A stretch of DNA of 64,000 nt, taken from contig NZ_BJCL01000009.1 in NCBI RefSeq assembly GCF_005403045.1, positions 186,001-250,000 of the forward strand, read 5' to 3'. The translations under genes and the position numbers were made by a program. The stretch is from Pseudaquabacterium pictum. Lineage in GTDB: Bacteria > Pseudomonadota > Gammaproteobacteria > Burkholderiales > Burkholderiaceae_C. Below are positions 18,831 through 27,473 of this stretch, piece by piece (position 1 is the first letter of the stretch; each line of letters begins with the position of its first letter). The notes beneath the pieces are model-generated. The model did no database searches, was not told where the DNA came from, and saw only the letters and a program-made list of their open reading frames with translations.

Positions 18831-19919
18831 TCAGTCGCGCCGCAGCAGGTCGCCGAAGACGGCGTGCGCGCCGTCCCGGCGGTCGGCGCCCGGTGCGTCG
18901 TAGAGCACCAGCCATTGCGTCTTGCCGCCGGGCAGGCCGGGCGGCAGCTGGCAGATGGCTTCCGCCCGGTTGGTGCCGCGCCCGTGCGGCAGGGGCACCG
19001 AGGTGACCAGGGCGTCCTCGAAGCGCACCGGCTCGAGGTTGGCGGCCAGGGCCTGCCGGGCGGCCGGCCACTTGAAGAGCCGGATGTCGCCGTTGAGCAC
19101 CATCGTCGGGCCGGCCAGGATGAACAGGTCGTCGCCGGCAAAGTGCAGGTCACGCACGCCCAGGCCATCGAGCTGCAGGAAGTGCTTGCGCACCAGCGTG
19201 CCCTTGCCGTCCAGCGGCACCAGGCGCAAGCCACCGTCATGCGCCTCGACTTCGATCTCGAGCACCGCGGACCAGCCCCGCAGCACCGGGCCGCGCAGGC
19301 CCAGCAGCAGCCGGCGGCCATCGACGGCCAGGCCCTCGATGTCGAAGCCGTTGTCCTTGCCCGGGATCGCCATGTAGGGGCCGATGTGGGGATCGTCCGC
19401 CAGGGCGCGGGTCAGCAGGTTGTGGCGGGCGTCGCCCGCCAGGCGCAGCGCCTGGCGGCCGTCCTGGGCGCGCCGCACCAGGCAGGGTTGGCCCTGGGCG
19501 TCCAGCTCGATCGGCAGGCAGGCCAGCAGGCGGCGGTTGCTGTCCAGCGCTGTCTTGGCCAGCCGCTTGGCGTTGTCGGCATGGCTGCGGTCGGGCTTGG
19601 CGTTCTTGCGCTTCAGCCCGTGGGAGCCGACCACCCACAGGTACCCGTCGGCCACGGCCATGCCTTCCAGATCGGCTTCCTCGCCGTCCTCGCCCGGCAG
19701 GTCCAGCAGACCGTGCAGCGGGAAGTCGCGCACCTCGCCGAAGCGCAGTGTTTCCGCGCCGACGGGGTCGAGCCGGCGCAGGCGGTCCAGGCCGCAGGCT
19801 TCATCGCCGGCCACCCAGAGCCAGTCGCCGGTGAAGGCCGCCCCGGAGAGGTTGGACTGCACCAGGGAATCGGCCGCGAACTCCAGGCGGACAGCGTTTG
19901 CGGAGCGGGCTTGGGGCAT
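18831..19919 (-). CDS. DUF3616 domain protein
   Basis: A 362-residue protein of the DUF3616 family. It shows repeated beta-propeller-like blades (LSGAAFTGDWLWVAGDEA; DLEGMAVADGYLWVVGSHG; DIEGLAVDGRRLLLGLRG; DLHFAGDDLFILAG) that suggest a secreted-type propeller fold, but no signal peptide is visible at the chosen start. ATG at 19919 has GGAG 7 nt upstream. Function is unknown. It follows tupA downstream on the same strand after 75 bp that contain 7-bp tandem repeats. Confidence 0.8.
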   Translation of the reverse strand: MPQARSANAVRLEFAADSLVQSNLSGAAFTGDWLWVAGDEACGLDRLRRLDPVGAETLRFGEVRDFPLHGLLDLPGEDGEEADLEGMAVADGYLWVVGSHGLKRKNAKPDRSHADNAKRLAKTALDSNRRLLACLPIELDAQGQPCLVRRAQDGRQALRLAGDARHNLLTRALADDPHIGPYMAIPGKDNGFDIEGLAVDGRRLLLGLRGPVLRGWSAVLEIEVEAHDGGLRLVPLDGKGTLVRKHFLQLDGLGVRDLHFAGDDLFILAGPTMVLNGDIRLFKWPAARQALAANLEPVRFEDALVTSVPLPHGRGTNRAEAICQLPPGLPGGKTQWLVLYDAPGADRRDGAHAVFGDLLRRD

Positions 19920-19965
19920 GGCAGGTCTCCAGACAGGTGACCCAGGATACGCCGGCCCGCCACGC

Positions 19966-19993
19966 GTCAACCGTCAACCGTCAACCATCAACC
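19966..19993. repeat. Tandem 7-bp repeat, four copies
   Basis: Three exact GTCAACC units followed by ATCAACC, then a partial copy running into the tupA stop codon at 19995. Copy number could vary by slippage and change the 3' end spacing of tupA. Confidence 0.9.
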
Positions 19994-19994
19994 G

Positions 19995-20843
19995 TCACTT
20001 GCCCGCGTTGGGAAAGAACAGCTGCTCGCCGCCGATCTTGTAGCCGGCGATGCTGGCCTGGCCGGCCGGCGACACCACCCAGTCGGCAAAGCCCTGGGCC
20101 AGCGCCTGCTTCACATGCGGGTGCTTCGCCGGGTTGACCACCATCACACCGTACTGGTTGAACAGCCGGGTGTCGCCCTCGACCAGGATGGCCAGGTCGG
20201 CGCGGTTCTTGAAGTTCAGCCAGGTGCCGCGGTCGGCCAGCACATAGGCGCCGGTGGAGGCGGCGATGTTCAGCGCCGGGCCCATGCCGCAGCCGCATTC
20301 CTTGTAGCCTGCGGGCTTGGTGGCGGCGATGTCGGTGCCGGCAGCCTTCCAGTAACGCAGCTCGGCGGCGTGGGTGCCGCTCTTGTCGCCACGGCTGACA
20401 AACGCCGCGCCGCTGGTGCCCACCTTCTGCAGCGCGGCGGTGATGTCCTTGCCGCGCGTCTTGGCCGGGTCGGCGGCCGGGCCGATCAGCACGAAATCGT
20501 TGTACATCACCGGCAGGCGCTTCAGGCCGAAGCCATCGGCGACAAACTTCTCCTCGGCGGCCTGGTCGTGCACGAAGACGATGTCGGCATCGCCGCGGCG
20601 GGCGGTGTCCAGCGCCTGGCCGGTGCCCAGGGCCACCACCCGCACATCGGTGCCAGTGGCGGCCTTGAAGGCCGGCAGCAGGTGGGCGAACAGGCCCGAC
20701 TGCTCGGTGCTGGTGGTCGAGGCCATCACGATGAAGTTGCCCTGCGCCAGCGCCGGGCCGGCCAGCGCGGCCAGCGTGGCATTCACCAGCAGGGCCAGGG
20801 CAGTGCGGCGCAGCAGGCGGGCGGGGTTGGTCATCAGGTCCAT
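19995..20843 (-). CDS. tupA: Tungstate ABC transporter substrate-binding protein TupA
   Basis: A 282-residue periplasmic binding protein. A signal peptide (LLRRTALALLVNATLAALAGPALAQ without the basic part being long) precedes the TupA hallmark ASTTSTEQSGLF at about residue 40, which binds the oxyanion through Ser/Thr residues; RGDKSGTHAAELRYWK near 150 is also typical. TupA-type proteins bind tungstate with much higher affinity than molybdate. ATG at 20843 has GGAG 7 nt upstream and lies just inside the end of tupC. Its location beside a W-dependent aor operon supports tungstate as ligand. Confidence 0.92.
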   Translation of the reverse strand: MDLMTNPARLLRRTALALLVNATLAALAGPALAQGNFIVMASTTSTEQSGLFAHLLPAFKAATGTDVRVVALGTGQALDTARRGDADIVFVHDQAAEEKFVADGFGLKRLPVMYNDFVLIGPAADPAKTRGKDITAALQKVGTSGAAFVSRGDKSGTHAAELRYWKAAGTDIAATKPAGYKECGCGMGPALNIAASTGAYVLADRGTWLNFKNRADLAILVEGDTRLFNQYGVMVVNPAKHPHVKQALAQGFADWVVSPAGQASIAGYKIGGEQLFFPNAGK

Positions 20844-21616
20844 GGCAGTTCTCCCTTGAGGAATTGCGCCGCCTCGGGCGGCAGATCGGTGCGGTGGAAG
20901 AAGTCGTCCACCGGCAGGTCGGCCAGCAGGCGGCCGGCGTCCAGGTACAGCATGCGGTTGGCCAGGCGCTTGGCCTGACCCAGGTTGTGGGTGCTCATCA
21001 CCAGGGCCATGCCGGCCTGGCCGAAGGCGTCGATCAGCTGCTCCACCTCGCGCTTGGCCGACGGGTCCAGGCTGGCGGTGGGCTCGTCGAGGAACAGGAT
21101 GTCGGGCTGCACCGCCCAGGCCCGCGCCAGCGCCAGGCGCTGCTGCTGGCCGCCCGACAGGCTGCGCGCCGGCTGGTCGGCTTTGGCCTGCAGGCCCACG
21201 CGCTGCAGCGCGCCGTCCACCCGCGCCGCCCGCTCGGCCGCCGGCACGCCGGCCAGCCACAGCGCCAGCTGCAGGTTGCGCCGCACGCTGAAGTGCAGCA
21301 GGAAGGGCCGCTGGAACAGCATGGCGGTGACCGGCGGCCGCCCGCCGACACGGCCACCATCGCCGAGCTGGCGTTGCCCGCTGCTGGGCGGCAGCAGGCC
21401 GTTGAGCAGGCGCAGCAGCGTGGTCTTGCCCGAGCCGTTGGCGCCCACCAGGGCGATGCGGTCGCCGCGGTGCACCTGCAGCGTGATGTCGCGCAGGGCC
21501 ACCTGCGCACCGAAGCAGACGCCAGCCTGGCGCAGCGCCAGCAGCAGCGGAGCGGCAGGCGCTGGCGCGGCGGCGCCGGACAGGCCCGGCGCCATGCGCG
21601 GTGGCAGGCCGGTCAC
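20834..21616 (-). CDS. tupC: Tungstate ABC transporter ATPase TupC
   Basis: A 260-residue ATPase from a GTG that overlaps the tupB stop (GTGA); an internal ATG seven codons later is an alternative. Walker A GANGSGKTTLL, Q-loop FQRPFLL, signature LSGGQQQRLALARA and Walker B ILFLDEPTASLD are intact, followed by the switch His in STHNLG. It energises TupB-mediated tungstate import. Confidence 0.92.
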   Translation of the reverse strand: MTGLPPRMAPGLSGAAAPAPAAPLLLALRQAGVCFGAQVALRDITLQVHRGDRIALVGANGSGKTTLLRLLNGLLPPSSGQRQLGDGGRVGGRPPVTAMLFQRPFLLHFSVRRNLQLALWLAGVPAAERAARVDGALQRVGLQAKADQPARSLSGGQQQRLALARAWAVQPDILFLDEPTASLDPSAKREVEQLIDAFGQAGMALVMSTHNLGQAKRLANRMLYLDAGRLLADLPVDDFFHRTDLPPEAAQFLKGELPWT

Positions 21617-22338
21617 GCCGGCGCCCCGGCGGCCACCGGCAGCGCCGCCGCGCCGCGCCGCTGCAGCAGCCCGGCGGCCAGGTTGATCACCGCCACCACG
21701 CCCAGCAGCACCAGGCCCAGGGCCAGGGCCAGCGGCAGATCGCCCTTGCTGGTCTCCAGCGCGATGGCGGTGGTCATCACCCGGGTGACACCGGCGATGT
21801 TGCCGCCGACGATCATCACCGCGCCCACCTCGGCCACCGCACGGCCGAAGGCGGTCAGCAGCACGGTGCCCACCGCCAGCCGCGCATGGGCCAGCAGCAG
21901 CAGGGCCGACAGCAGCTTGCCGGCGCCCATGGCAGCCAGTTCGTCGCCGCCTTCGCGCAGCGCATCGGCCACCAGCTGACGGGCCAGCGCGGCGATCAGC
22001 GGCACCACCAGGATGCTCTGCGCGATGACCATGGCGGTGGGGGTGAACAGGATGCCCCAGCTGCCCAGCGGGCCCGAGCGCGACAGCAGCAGGTAGACGA
22101 CCAGCCCGACCACCACCGACGGCAGCGCCAGCAGCGTGTTCAACACCCCCACCACCGCCGCATGGCCGGGGAAACGGGCCACCGCCAGCCAGGCCCCCAG
22201 CAGCAGGCCGAAGCCCGCGCCCAGGGCGCAGGCGGTGGCGCTGACACGCAACGACAAGGCGACGATCTGCCACAGCGTGGCGTCGGCCTGGGTGATGAGC
22301 CCCAGCGCAACGCTGAAGCTGTCGGAAAACGCATTCAT
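21613..22338 (-). CDS. tupB: Tungstate ABC transporter permease TupB
   Basis: A 241-residue inner-membrane permease with five to six hydrophobic helices and the EAA loop near residues 130-165 (EGGDELAAMGAGKLLSALL). GRAVAEVGAVMIVGGNIAG is characteristic of the tungstate/molybdate permease family. It is the first gene of tupBCA, so the order differs from the more usual tupABC. No strong ribosome site is visible before the ATG; the operator-like repeat lies 64-85 bp upstream. Confidence 0.92.
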   Translation of the reverse strand: MNAFSDSFSVALGLITQADATLWQIVALSLRVSATACALGAGFGLLLGAWLAVARFPGHAAVVGVLNTLLALPSVVVGLVVYLLLSRSGPLGSWGILFTPTAMVIAQSILVVPLIAALARQLVADALREGGDELAAMGAGKLLSALLLLAHARLAVGTVLLTAFGRAVAEVGAVMIVGGNIAGVTRVMTTAIALETSKGDLPLALALGLVLLGVVAVINLAAGLLQRRGAAALPVAAGAPA

Positions 22339-22401
22339 CAGGAAGGGAAGCTCGGGTGCGGGTGGCCGGCCGCGATTCTTGCCGCTACCGGCACGGGCCG
22401 C

Positions 22402-22423
22402 GATATGCATGCACCTGCATATC
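22402..22423. promoter_or_regulatory. GATATGCA-N6-TGCATATC operator upstream of tupB
   Basis: A perfect 8-bp inverted repeat with a 6-nt spacer that contains the TATGCA-N6-TGCATA core seen upstream of aorA. It is 64 bp from the tupB ATG and 63 bp from the divergent GST start. Repression of tup by a W/Mo-sensing regulator is the likely role. Confidence 0.75.
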
Positions 22424-22485
22424 CACCGCGGCAGACCGGGGCGCACGGCATGATGGCGGGCATCCACCACCCAACCGGACGACCG

Positions 22486-23160
22486 ATGCTCGACCTGCAC
22501 TACGCCCCCGGCAACGCCAACCTGGCGCCCCACATGCTGCTGCACGCGCTGGACCTGCCGCACCGACTGGTGCTGGTGGACCGCGGCAGCGATGCCCACA
22601 AGGGCCCGGCCTACCTGGCACTGAACCCCAACGGCCTGATCCCGGTGCTGGTGGACGGCGACCTGGTGCTGTACGAGACGGCGGCCATCTGCCTGCACCT
22701 GGCCGACCAGCGGCCCGGGCATGGCCTGCTGCCCGCGCCGGGCACCGCCGCCCGCGGCGAGGCCGTGAAGTGGCTGGTGTGGATGGCCACCACGCTGCAG
22801 ACCACCCTGATGCACCACTTCTACCCGGCGCGGGTGCTGGGCGACGCCTACCTGGCCGACCACCCCGACGTGACCGCGCATGTGTCGGCCCACGCGCAGC
22901 AGCAGGTGGGCATGCTGCTGGGCCAGATCGAGGCGCAGCTGGCGCGCCACGGCGGCGACTGGCTGCTGCCTGGCGCCGGCCCCACCGTGCCCGACTACTA
23001 CGGCCTGATGCTCTGCCGCTGGACCCGCGGCTTCCAAGGCGATGCCTCGCCGCCGGCGCGCACCCGGCCGGGGCTGGCGCCCTGGTTGCAGCGCCTGCTG
23101 GCGCGGCCCGAAGTGCAGCGCACCTGGGCGGCCGAGGGGCTGCAGGCGCCGTTCATCTGA
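22486..23160 (+). CDS. Glutathione S-transferase family protein
   Basis: A 224-residue GST. The thioredoxin-like N-terminal domain (LDLHYAPGNANLAPHMLLHA; the cis-Pro/substrate loop NPNGLIPVLVDGDLVLYETA with the glutathione-binding Glu-Thr) is followed by an all-helical C-terminal domain. The catalytic Ser/Cys position after the first strand is an Asn-rich APGNAN loop, as in beta/theta-like members. It is transcribed away from tupB. Substrate is unknown. Confidence 0.88.
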   Translation: MLDLHYAPGNANLAPHMLLHALDLPHRLVLVDRGSDAHKGPAYLALNPNGLIPVLVDGDLVLYETAAICLHLADQRPGHGLLPAPGTAARGEAVKWLVWMATTLQTTLMHHFYPARVLGDAYLADHPDVTAHVSAHAQQQVGMLLGQIEAQLARHGGDWLLPGAGPTVPDYYGLMLCRWTRGFQGDASPPARTRPGLAPWLQRLLARPEVQRTWAAEGLQAPFI

Positions 23161-23172
23161 CCGCGGGCGCCG

Positions 23173-24498
23173 TCACCAGCCGATGGCCTTGGGCAGCCAC
23201 AGCGCGATCTGCGGGTAGAAGAACACCAGGGCCAGCGTCAGCGCCTGCATCGCGATGAACGGCACCACGCCCTTGTAGATGTCGCGGATGGTCACCTCCG
23301 GCGGCGCCACGCCCTTCAGGTAGAACAGCGCCCAGCCGAACGGCGGCGTGAGAAAGCTGCTCTGCAGGTTGACGGTGATCAGCATCGCCAGCCACACCGG
23401 ATCCACGCCCTGGTTGATCAGCACCGGCAGGAACAGCGGCACCGCGATGTAGCTGATCTCGATCCACTCGATGAAGAAGCCGAGCACGAAGATCAGCGCC
23501 ATCATGAACCAGATGTCGCTGTTCACGCCGCCGGGCAGCCACTCGAACATCCGCACGATCAGGTCTTCGCCATGCAGGCCGCGGAAGGCCAGCGCAAACA
23601 CCTGCGCCATCATCAGGATGAACATCATGATGGCGGTGATCTTGCTGGTCTCCAGCGCCACCTCCTTCAGCACCTGCCACTTGAAGCGGCCCGCGCCGAT
23701 GGTGATCAGGATGGCGCCCACCGCGCCCATCGACGCGGCTTCCGTCGGCGCGGCGATGCCGCCCACGATGCTGCCCAGCACCGCCACCACCAGCATGATC
23801 GGCGGCACCACCACCTTCCAGAAGCGCACCCACAGCTGCTTGCGGCTGACGGCATCGCGCTCGGCCTGCGGCAGCGGCGGCATCAGGTCGGGCTTGAGCA
23901 TGCCCAGCACCAGCAGGAAGATGATGTAGACACCGGCCAGCAGCAGCCCTGGGCCGACGGCGGCGGCGAACAGCGTCCCCACCGACAGCTGCATGATGTC
24001 GGACAGCAGGATCAGGATCAGGCTGGGCGGGATGATCTGGCCCAGCGTGCCGCTGGCGCAGATCGCACCGCAGGCGATGGACTTGTCGTAGCCGCGGCGG
24101 ATCAGCGTGGGCAGGGTCAGCAGGCCCAGGGTGATGATGGTGGCGCCGACGATGCCGGTGGTGGCGCCCATCAGCACGCCGAACAGGATGATGCCCACGC
24201 CCATGCCGCCGCGCACGCCGCCGGCGATGTGGCCCATCACGTCCAGCAGGTCGTCGGCCAGGCGGGATTTCTCCAGCATCACGCCCATGAAGACGAACAG
24301 CGGGATGGCCATCCACTGGTAGCCCGCCACCACGCCGTAGATGCGCGCAGGCAGCAGGTTGAACAGGCTGTCGCCGAAGCCCAGATAGCCGAACAGGAAG
24401 CCCACCGTGGCCAGCGTGGTGGCCACCGGCACCCCCAGCATCAGCAGCACGAAGAAGCCGACCAGCATCAGGATGGCGTAGGTCTGCGGCTCAAACAT
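23173..24498 (-). CDS. dctM: TRAP transporter large permease (DctM)
   Basis: A 441-residue polytopic membrane protein of the TRAP large-subunit family, with about twelve helices and the characteristic motifs GGMGVGIILFGVLMGATTGI and ICASGTLGQIIPPSLILILL near residues 97-180. It drives Na+-coupled uptake together with DctQ and DctP. It overlaps dctQ by 8 bp and is the last gene of the seven-gene operon that begins at 29761. Confidence 0.94.
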   Translation of the reverse strand: MFEPQTYAILMLVGFFVLLMLGVPVATTLATVGFLFGYLGFGDSLFNLLPARIYGVVAGYQWMAIPLFVFMGVMLEKSRLADDLLDVMGHIAGGVRGGMGVGIILFGVLMGATTGIVGATIITLGLLTLPTLIRRGYDKSIACGAICASGTLGQIIPPSLILILLSDIMQLSVGTLFAAAVGPGLLLAGVYIIFLLVLGMLKPDLMPPLPQAERDAVSRKQLWVRFWKVVVPPIMLVVAVLGSIVGGIAAPTEAASMGAVGAILITIGAGRFKWQVLKEVALETSKITAIMMFILMMAQVFALAFRGLHGEDLIVRMFEWLPGGVNSDIWFMMALIFVLGFFIEWIEISYIAVPLFLPVLINQGVDPVWLAMLITVNLQSSFLTPPFGWALFYLKGVAPPEVTIRDIYKGVVPFIAMQALTLALVFFYPQIALWLPKAIGW

Positions 24499-25015
24499 GG
24501 CCCGCCCCCAGGCGCTGCTTCTCGACCAGCACCAGCTTCAGCAAGGCGCCCACCGTCTGCAGCGCCAGCAGGCCGAAGCCGACCGGGATCAAGCCCTTCA
24601 CCGCCCAGCGGAACGGGATGCCGCCAGGGTCGGCCGATGTCTCGTTGATGGCGTACGACTGCGCCACGTAACCCAGCGACAGCTTGATGAACAGCAGCGC
24701 AATCAACAGCAACAGCCCCAGGGACACGAGGTTGACGACGAACTTGGCGCGCGGTGAAAAGTCGGCGTAGAACACATCGACCCGCACGTTGTCGCCGCGC
24801 TGGATGGCATGGCTCATGCCCAGCAGGATGACGGCGGCCAGCAGGTGCCATTCCAGCTCCTGCGACCACACCGAGCCGAAGCTCAGGCTGTAGCGCAGCA
24901 GCACGTTGACGGCCACCAGGCCGATCATGGCCAGACAGAGGTACAGGGTGGCGCGGCCCACCGCATCGATCAAACCCTCGATGCGGCGGACCACGGCGGC
25001 AGCCGCGGTGTTCAT
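24491..25015 (-). CDS. dctQ: TRAP transporter small permease (DctQ)
   Basis: A 174-residue membrane protein with four hydrophobic helices, in keeping with DctQ subunits; the second helix region carries the conserved RYSLSFGSVWSQELEWHL near residues 41-58. It lies between dctP (16 bp away) and dctM (overlap). Confidence 0.92.
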   Translation of the reverse strand: MNTAAAAVVRRIEGLIDAVGRATLYLCLAMIGLVAVNVLLRYSLSFGSVWSQELEWHLLAAVILLGMSHAIQRGDNVRVDVFYADFSPRAKFVVNLVSLGLLLLIALLFIKLSLGYVAQSYAINETSADPGGIPFRWAVKGLIPVGFGLLALQTVGALLKLVLVEKQRLGAGHV

Positions 25016-25031
25016 GGACAGTCCGCCGGGT

Positions 25032-26114
25032 TCAGCCGCGCACCTTGATGTGGTACGCCTCTTCGCTCACCTCGCTCCAGCGGTCGTACTTGGCCTTGAA
25101 GGCCATGTAGGAGTCGTGCACCTTCTTGGTCAGCGGGTCCTTGGCGGCGGCCTCGGCCAGCACCTTGTCGGTCTCGGTGCGCAGGGCCTTGATCACCGAA
25201 TCGGGCAGCGGCCGGGCGATCACGCCCTGGTTCTTGATCAGGTCGTCCATGGCCTCGCTGTTGTGCTTCTGGCACCAGGCCTCGCCGATCACGTTGCAGG
25301 CCGCGGCGGCGTTCTGCACGATGGCCTTCAGGTCGGCGGGCAGCTTGTCCCAGGCGGCCTTGTTGATCAGCAGCTCGCTCACCGTGGCCGACTCGTGCCA
25401 GCCGGTGGTGTAGTAGTACTTGGCCGCCTTGTGCAGGCCCAGGCGCCGGTCCTGGAAGGGGCCGACGAACTCGGCCGCGTCGATCACGCCGCGCTCCAGC
25501 GCCGGGAAGATCTCGCCGCCCGGCAGCACCTTCACGTCCACGCCCAGGCTGGCGTACACCTTGCCGGCCAGGCCGGGGATGCGCATCTTCAGGCCCTTGA
25601 GATCGGCGACATCCTTGATCTCCTTCTTGAACCAGCCGGTCATCTGCACGCCGGTGTTGCCGCAGGCCATGGCCACCATGCCGAAGGGCGCGTAGACCTC
25701 GTTCCACAGCTCCTGGCCGCCGCCGTCGTACAGCCAGCCGTTGATGCCCTGGAAGTTCAGGCCGAAGGGCACGGCGGTGAAGTACTGCGCCGCCGCGCTC
25801 TTGCCGGTCCAGAAGTAGCTGTTGGCATGGTTCATCTCCACCGTGCCGGCACGCACCGCGTCGAAGCCCTCGAAGGCGGGGATCAACTCACCCGCGCCGA
25901 AGACCTGGATGTTCAGCCGGCCGTTGGACATCTCGCGGATGCGCTTGGCCAGGTCGGTGGCCGAACCGGGGCCATCCATGTAGAACGGCGAGCCCTTGCC
26001 ATAGGCCGAGGTCATCTTCCAGTTGAAGGTGGTCTGGGCCGAGACGATGGCCGGGGCGGCCAGGGCGGCACCGGCGATGCCGGCCTTCAGTGCAGTGCGG
26101 CGGGTGTTGTGCAT
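25032..26114 (-). CDS. dctP: TRAP transporter substrate-binding protein (DctP), Tat-exported
   Basis: A 360-residue periplasmic binding protein with a Tat-type leader (NTRRTALKAGIAGAALAAPA). The family's ligand-salt-bridge region follows the LKGLKMRIPGLAGKVY block near residue 165. It resembles TakP-like members that bind alpha-keto or other organic acids; the ligand is not predictable. It begins 9 bp after cynS, which makes co-transcription with the cyanate genes almost certain. Confidence 0.92.
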   Translation of the reverse strand: MHNTRRTALKAGIAGAALAAPAIVSAQTTFNWKMTSAYGKGSPFYMDGPGSATDLAKRIREMSNGRLNIQVFGAGELIPAFEGFDAVRAGTVEMNHANSYFWTGKSAAAQYFTAVPFGLNFQGINGWLYDGGGQELWNEVYAPFGMVAMACGNTGVQMTGWFKKEIKDVADLKGLKMRIPGLAGKVYASLGVDVKVLPGGEIFPALERGVIDAAEFVGPFQDRRLGLHKAAKYYYTTGWHESATVSELLINKAAWDKLPADLKAIVQNAAAACNVIGEAWCQKHNSEAMDDLIKNQGVIARPLPDSVIKALRTETDKVLAEAAAKDPLTKKVHDSYMAFKAKYDRWSEVSEEAYHIKVRG

Positions 26115-26123
26115 GGCGCTGGC

Positions 26124-26567
26124 TCAGTACGTCTTGTAGGGCAGGAACTTGCCGCTCATCGTGATGGCCACGCGGTCGCCCATCGGGTTGGCCTCGCGCT
26201 GCAGGTCCATCTTGAAGTCGATGGCGCTCATGATCCCGTCGCCGAACTCTTCATGGATCAGTTCCTTGAAGGTGGTGCCGTAGACGCTGATCAGCTCGTA
26301 GAAGCGGTAGATCAGCGGATCGGTGGGCACGCTGGTGGGCAGGCTGCCCTTGTAGGGCACCACCATCAGCCACTTCTTCTCGTCGTCGGTCAGGCTGAAG
26401 ATCTCGGCCAGCACGCCGGCCTGCTCGGCATTGAAGGTCATCTGGCCCAGGCAGCCGGCGGTGACCCACTCCTTGCTGAGGCCGACCTTGGCGGCGATGT
26501 CGGACCACTTCAGGCCCTTGGCGACCTTGGTGGTGATGATCTTTTCGGTGACGTCGAGACGGGACAT
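26124..26567 (-). CDS. cynS: Cyanase (cyanate hydratase)
   Basis: A 147-residue cyanase that converts cyanate plus bicarbonate to ammonia and carbon dioxide. The catalytic triad known from the E. coli enzyme is present as Arg88 and Glu91 (IYRFYELI) and Ser114 (GIMSAIDFKM), and the C-terminus KFLPYKTY is typical. The N-terminal domain is an HTH-like helical bundle, as in all cyanases. It sits between a nitrate/cyanate-type ABC transporter and TRAP genes, 3 bp after the ATPase gene. Confidence 0.97.
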   Translation of the reverse strand: MSRLDVTEKIITTKVAKGLKWSDIAAKVGLSKEWVTAGCLGQMTFNAEQAGVLAEIFSLTDDEKKWLMVVPYKGSLPTSVPTDPLIYRFYELISVYGTTFKELIHEEFGDGIMSAIDFKMDLQREANPMGDRVAITMSGKFLPYKTY

Positions 26568-26570
26568 GGT

Positions 26571-27473
26571 TCAGGCCTTTCGTTGCATGGGCAGCACGTT
26601 GGGTGCGGTGGGGGAGAAGTCGGGCGGCTCGGTGGCGCCGTCCAGGCCGGGGCACACCTCGGGCGGGTGGGCCGGGGCGCGGCCGTGGCTCAGGTCCTTG
26701 GAGCGCGCCACCAGGAAGTCGACCAGGTGGTTGCGGATGCGGTAGTACTGCGGATCGTGGTGCAGCGTGGCGCGTTGGCGGTCGCGCGGCATGGTGTTGC
26801 GCACGATCTCGGCCACGCGCGCCTGCGGGCCGTTGCTCATCAGCAGGATGCGGTCGGCCAGCAGGATGGATTCATCCACGTCGTGGGTGATCATGAACAC
26901 CGTCTGCCGCGTCTCGGCGCAGATGCGCAGCAGCTCGTCCTGGATGGTGCCGCGCGTGAGCGCATCCAGCGCGCCGAAGGGCTCGTCCAGCAGCAGCATG
27001 CGCGGCTGGATGGCGAAGGCGCGGGCGATGCCCACCCGCTGCTTCATGCCACCGCTCAGTGCGCTGGGCTTCTTGTCGATGGCGCCTTGCAGCCCGACCA
27101 TGGCCACGTACTTCTCGACATGGGCATCCACCCGGTCGGCCGGCCAGTCGGGCCACTTGCTGCGCACCGCGAAGGCGATGTTCTTGCGCACCGTCAGCCA
27201 GGGCATCAGCGCATGGCCCTGGAACACCACGCCGCGCTCCAGCCCGGGGCCGGCCACCTCGCGGCGGTCCATGAACACATGGCCTTCGCTGGCTGTCTCC
27301 AGCCCGGCCAGCACGTTCAGGATGGTGGTCTTGCCGCAGCCGCTGTGGCCGATGATGCAGACGAACTCGCCCTCGTGCATGCCGAAGTTGACACTGTCGA
27401 ACACCGGCTCGCTGGCGCCGGGGTAGGTCTTGGCGAGACCTTCGACGGTCAGGAAGACATCATCAGTCCGCAT
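26571..27473 (-). CDS. Nitrate/cyanate-type ABC transporter ATPase
   Basis: A 300-residue ATPase of the NrtD/SsuB/TauB group: Walker A GHSGCGKTTILN, signature LSGGMKQRVGIARA, Walker B MLLLDEPFGALD, then a C-terminal extension of about 60 residues (ending PNVLPMQRKA) of NrtD type. With cynS immediately downstream it probably imports cyanate, although nitrate or nitrite cannot be excluded. It overlaps the permease gene by 11 bp. Confidence 0.92.
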   Translation of the reverse strand: MRTDDVFLTVEGLAKTYPGASEPVFDSVNFGMHEGEFVCIIGHSGCGKTTILNVLAGLETASEGHVFMDRREVAGPGLERGVVFQGHALMPWLTVRKNIAFAVRSKWPDWPADRVDAHVEKYVAMVGLQGAIDKKPSALSGGMKQRVGIARAFAIQPRMLLLDEPFGALDALTRGTIQDELLRICAETRQTVFMITHDVDESILLADRILLMSNGPQARVAEIVRNTMPRDRQRATLHHDPQYYRIRNHLVDFLVARSKDLSHGRAPAHPPEVCPGLDGATEPPDFSPTAPNVLPMQRKA

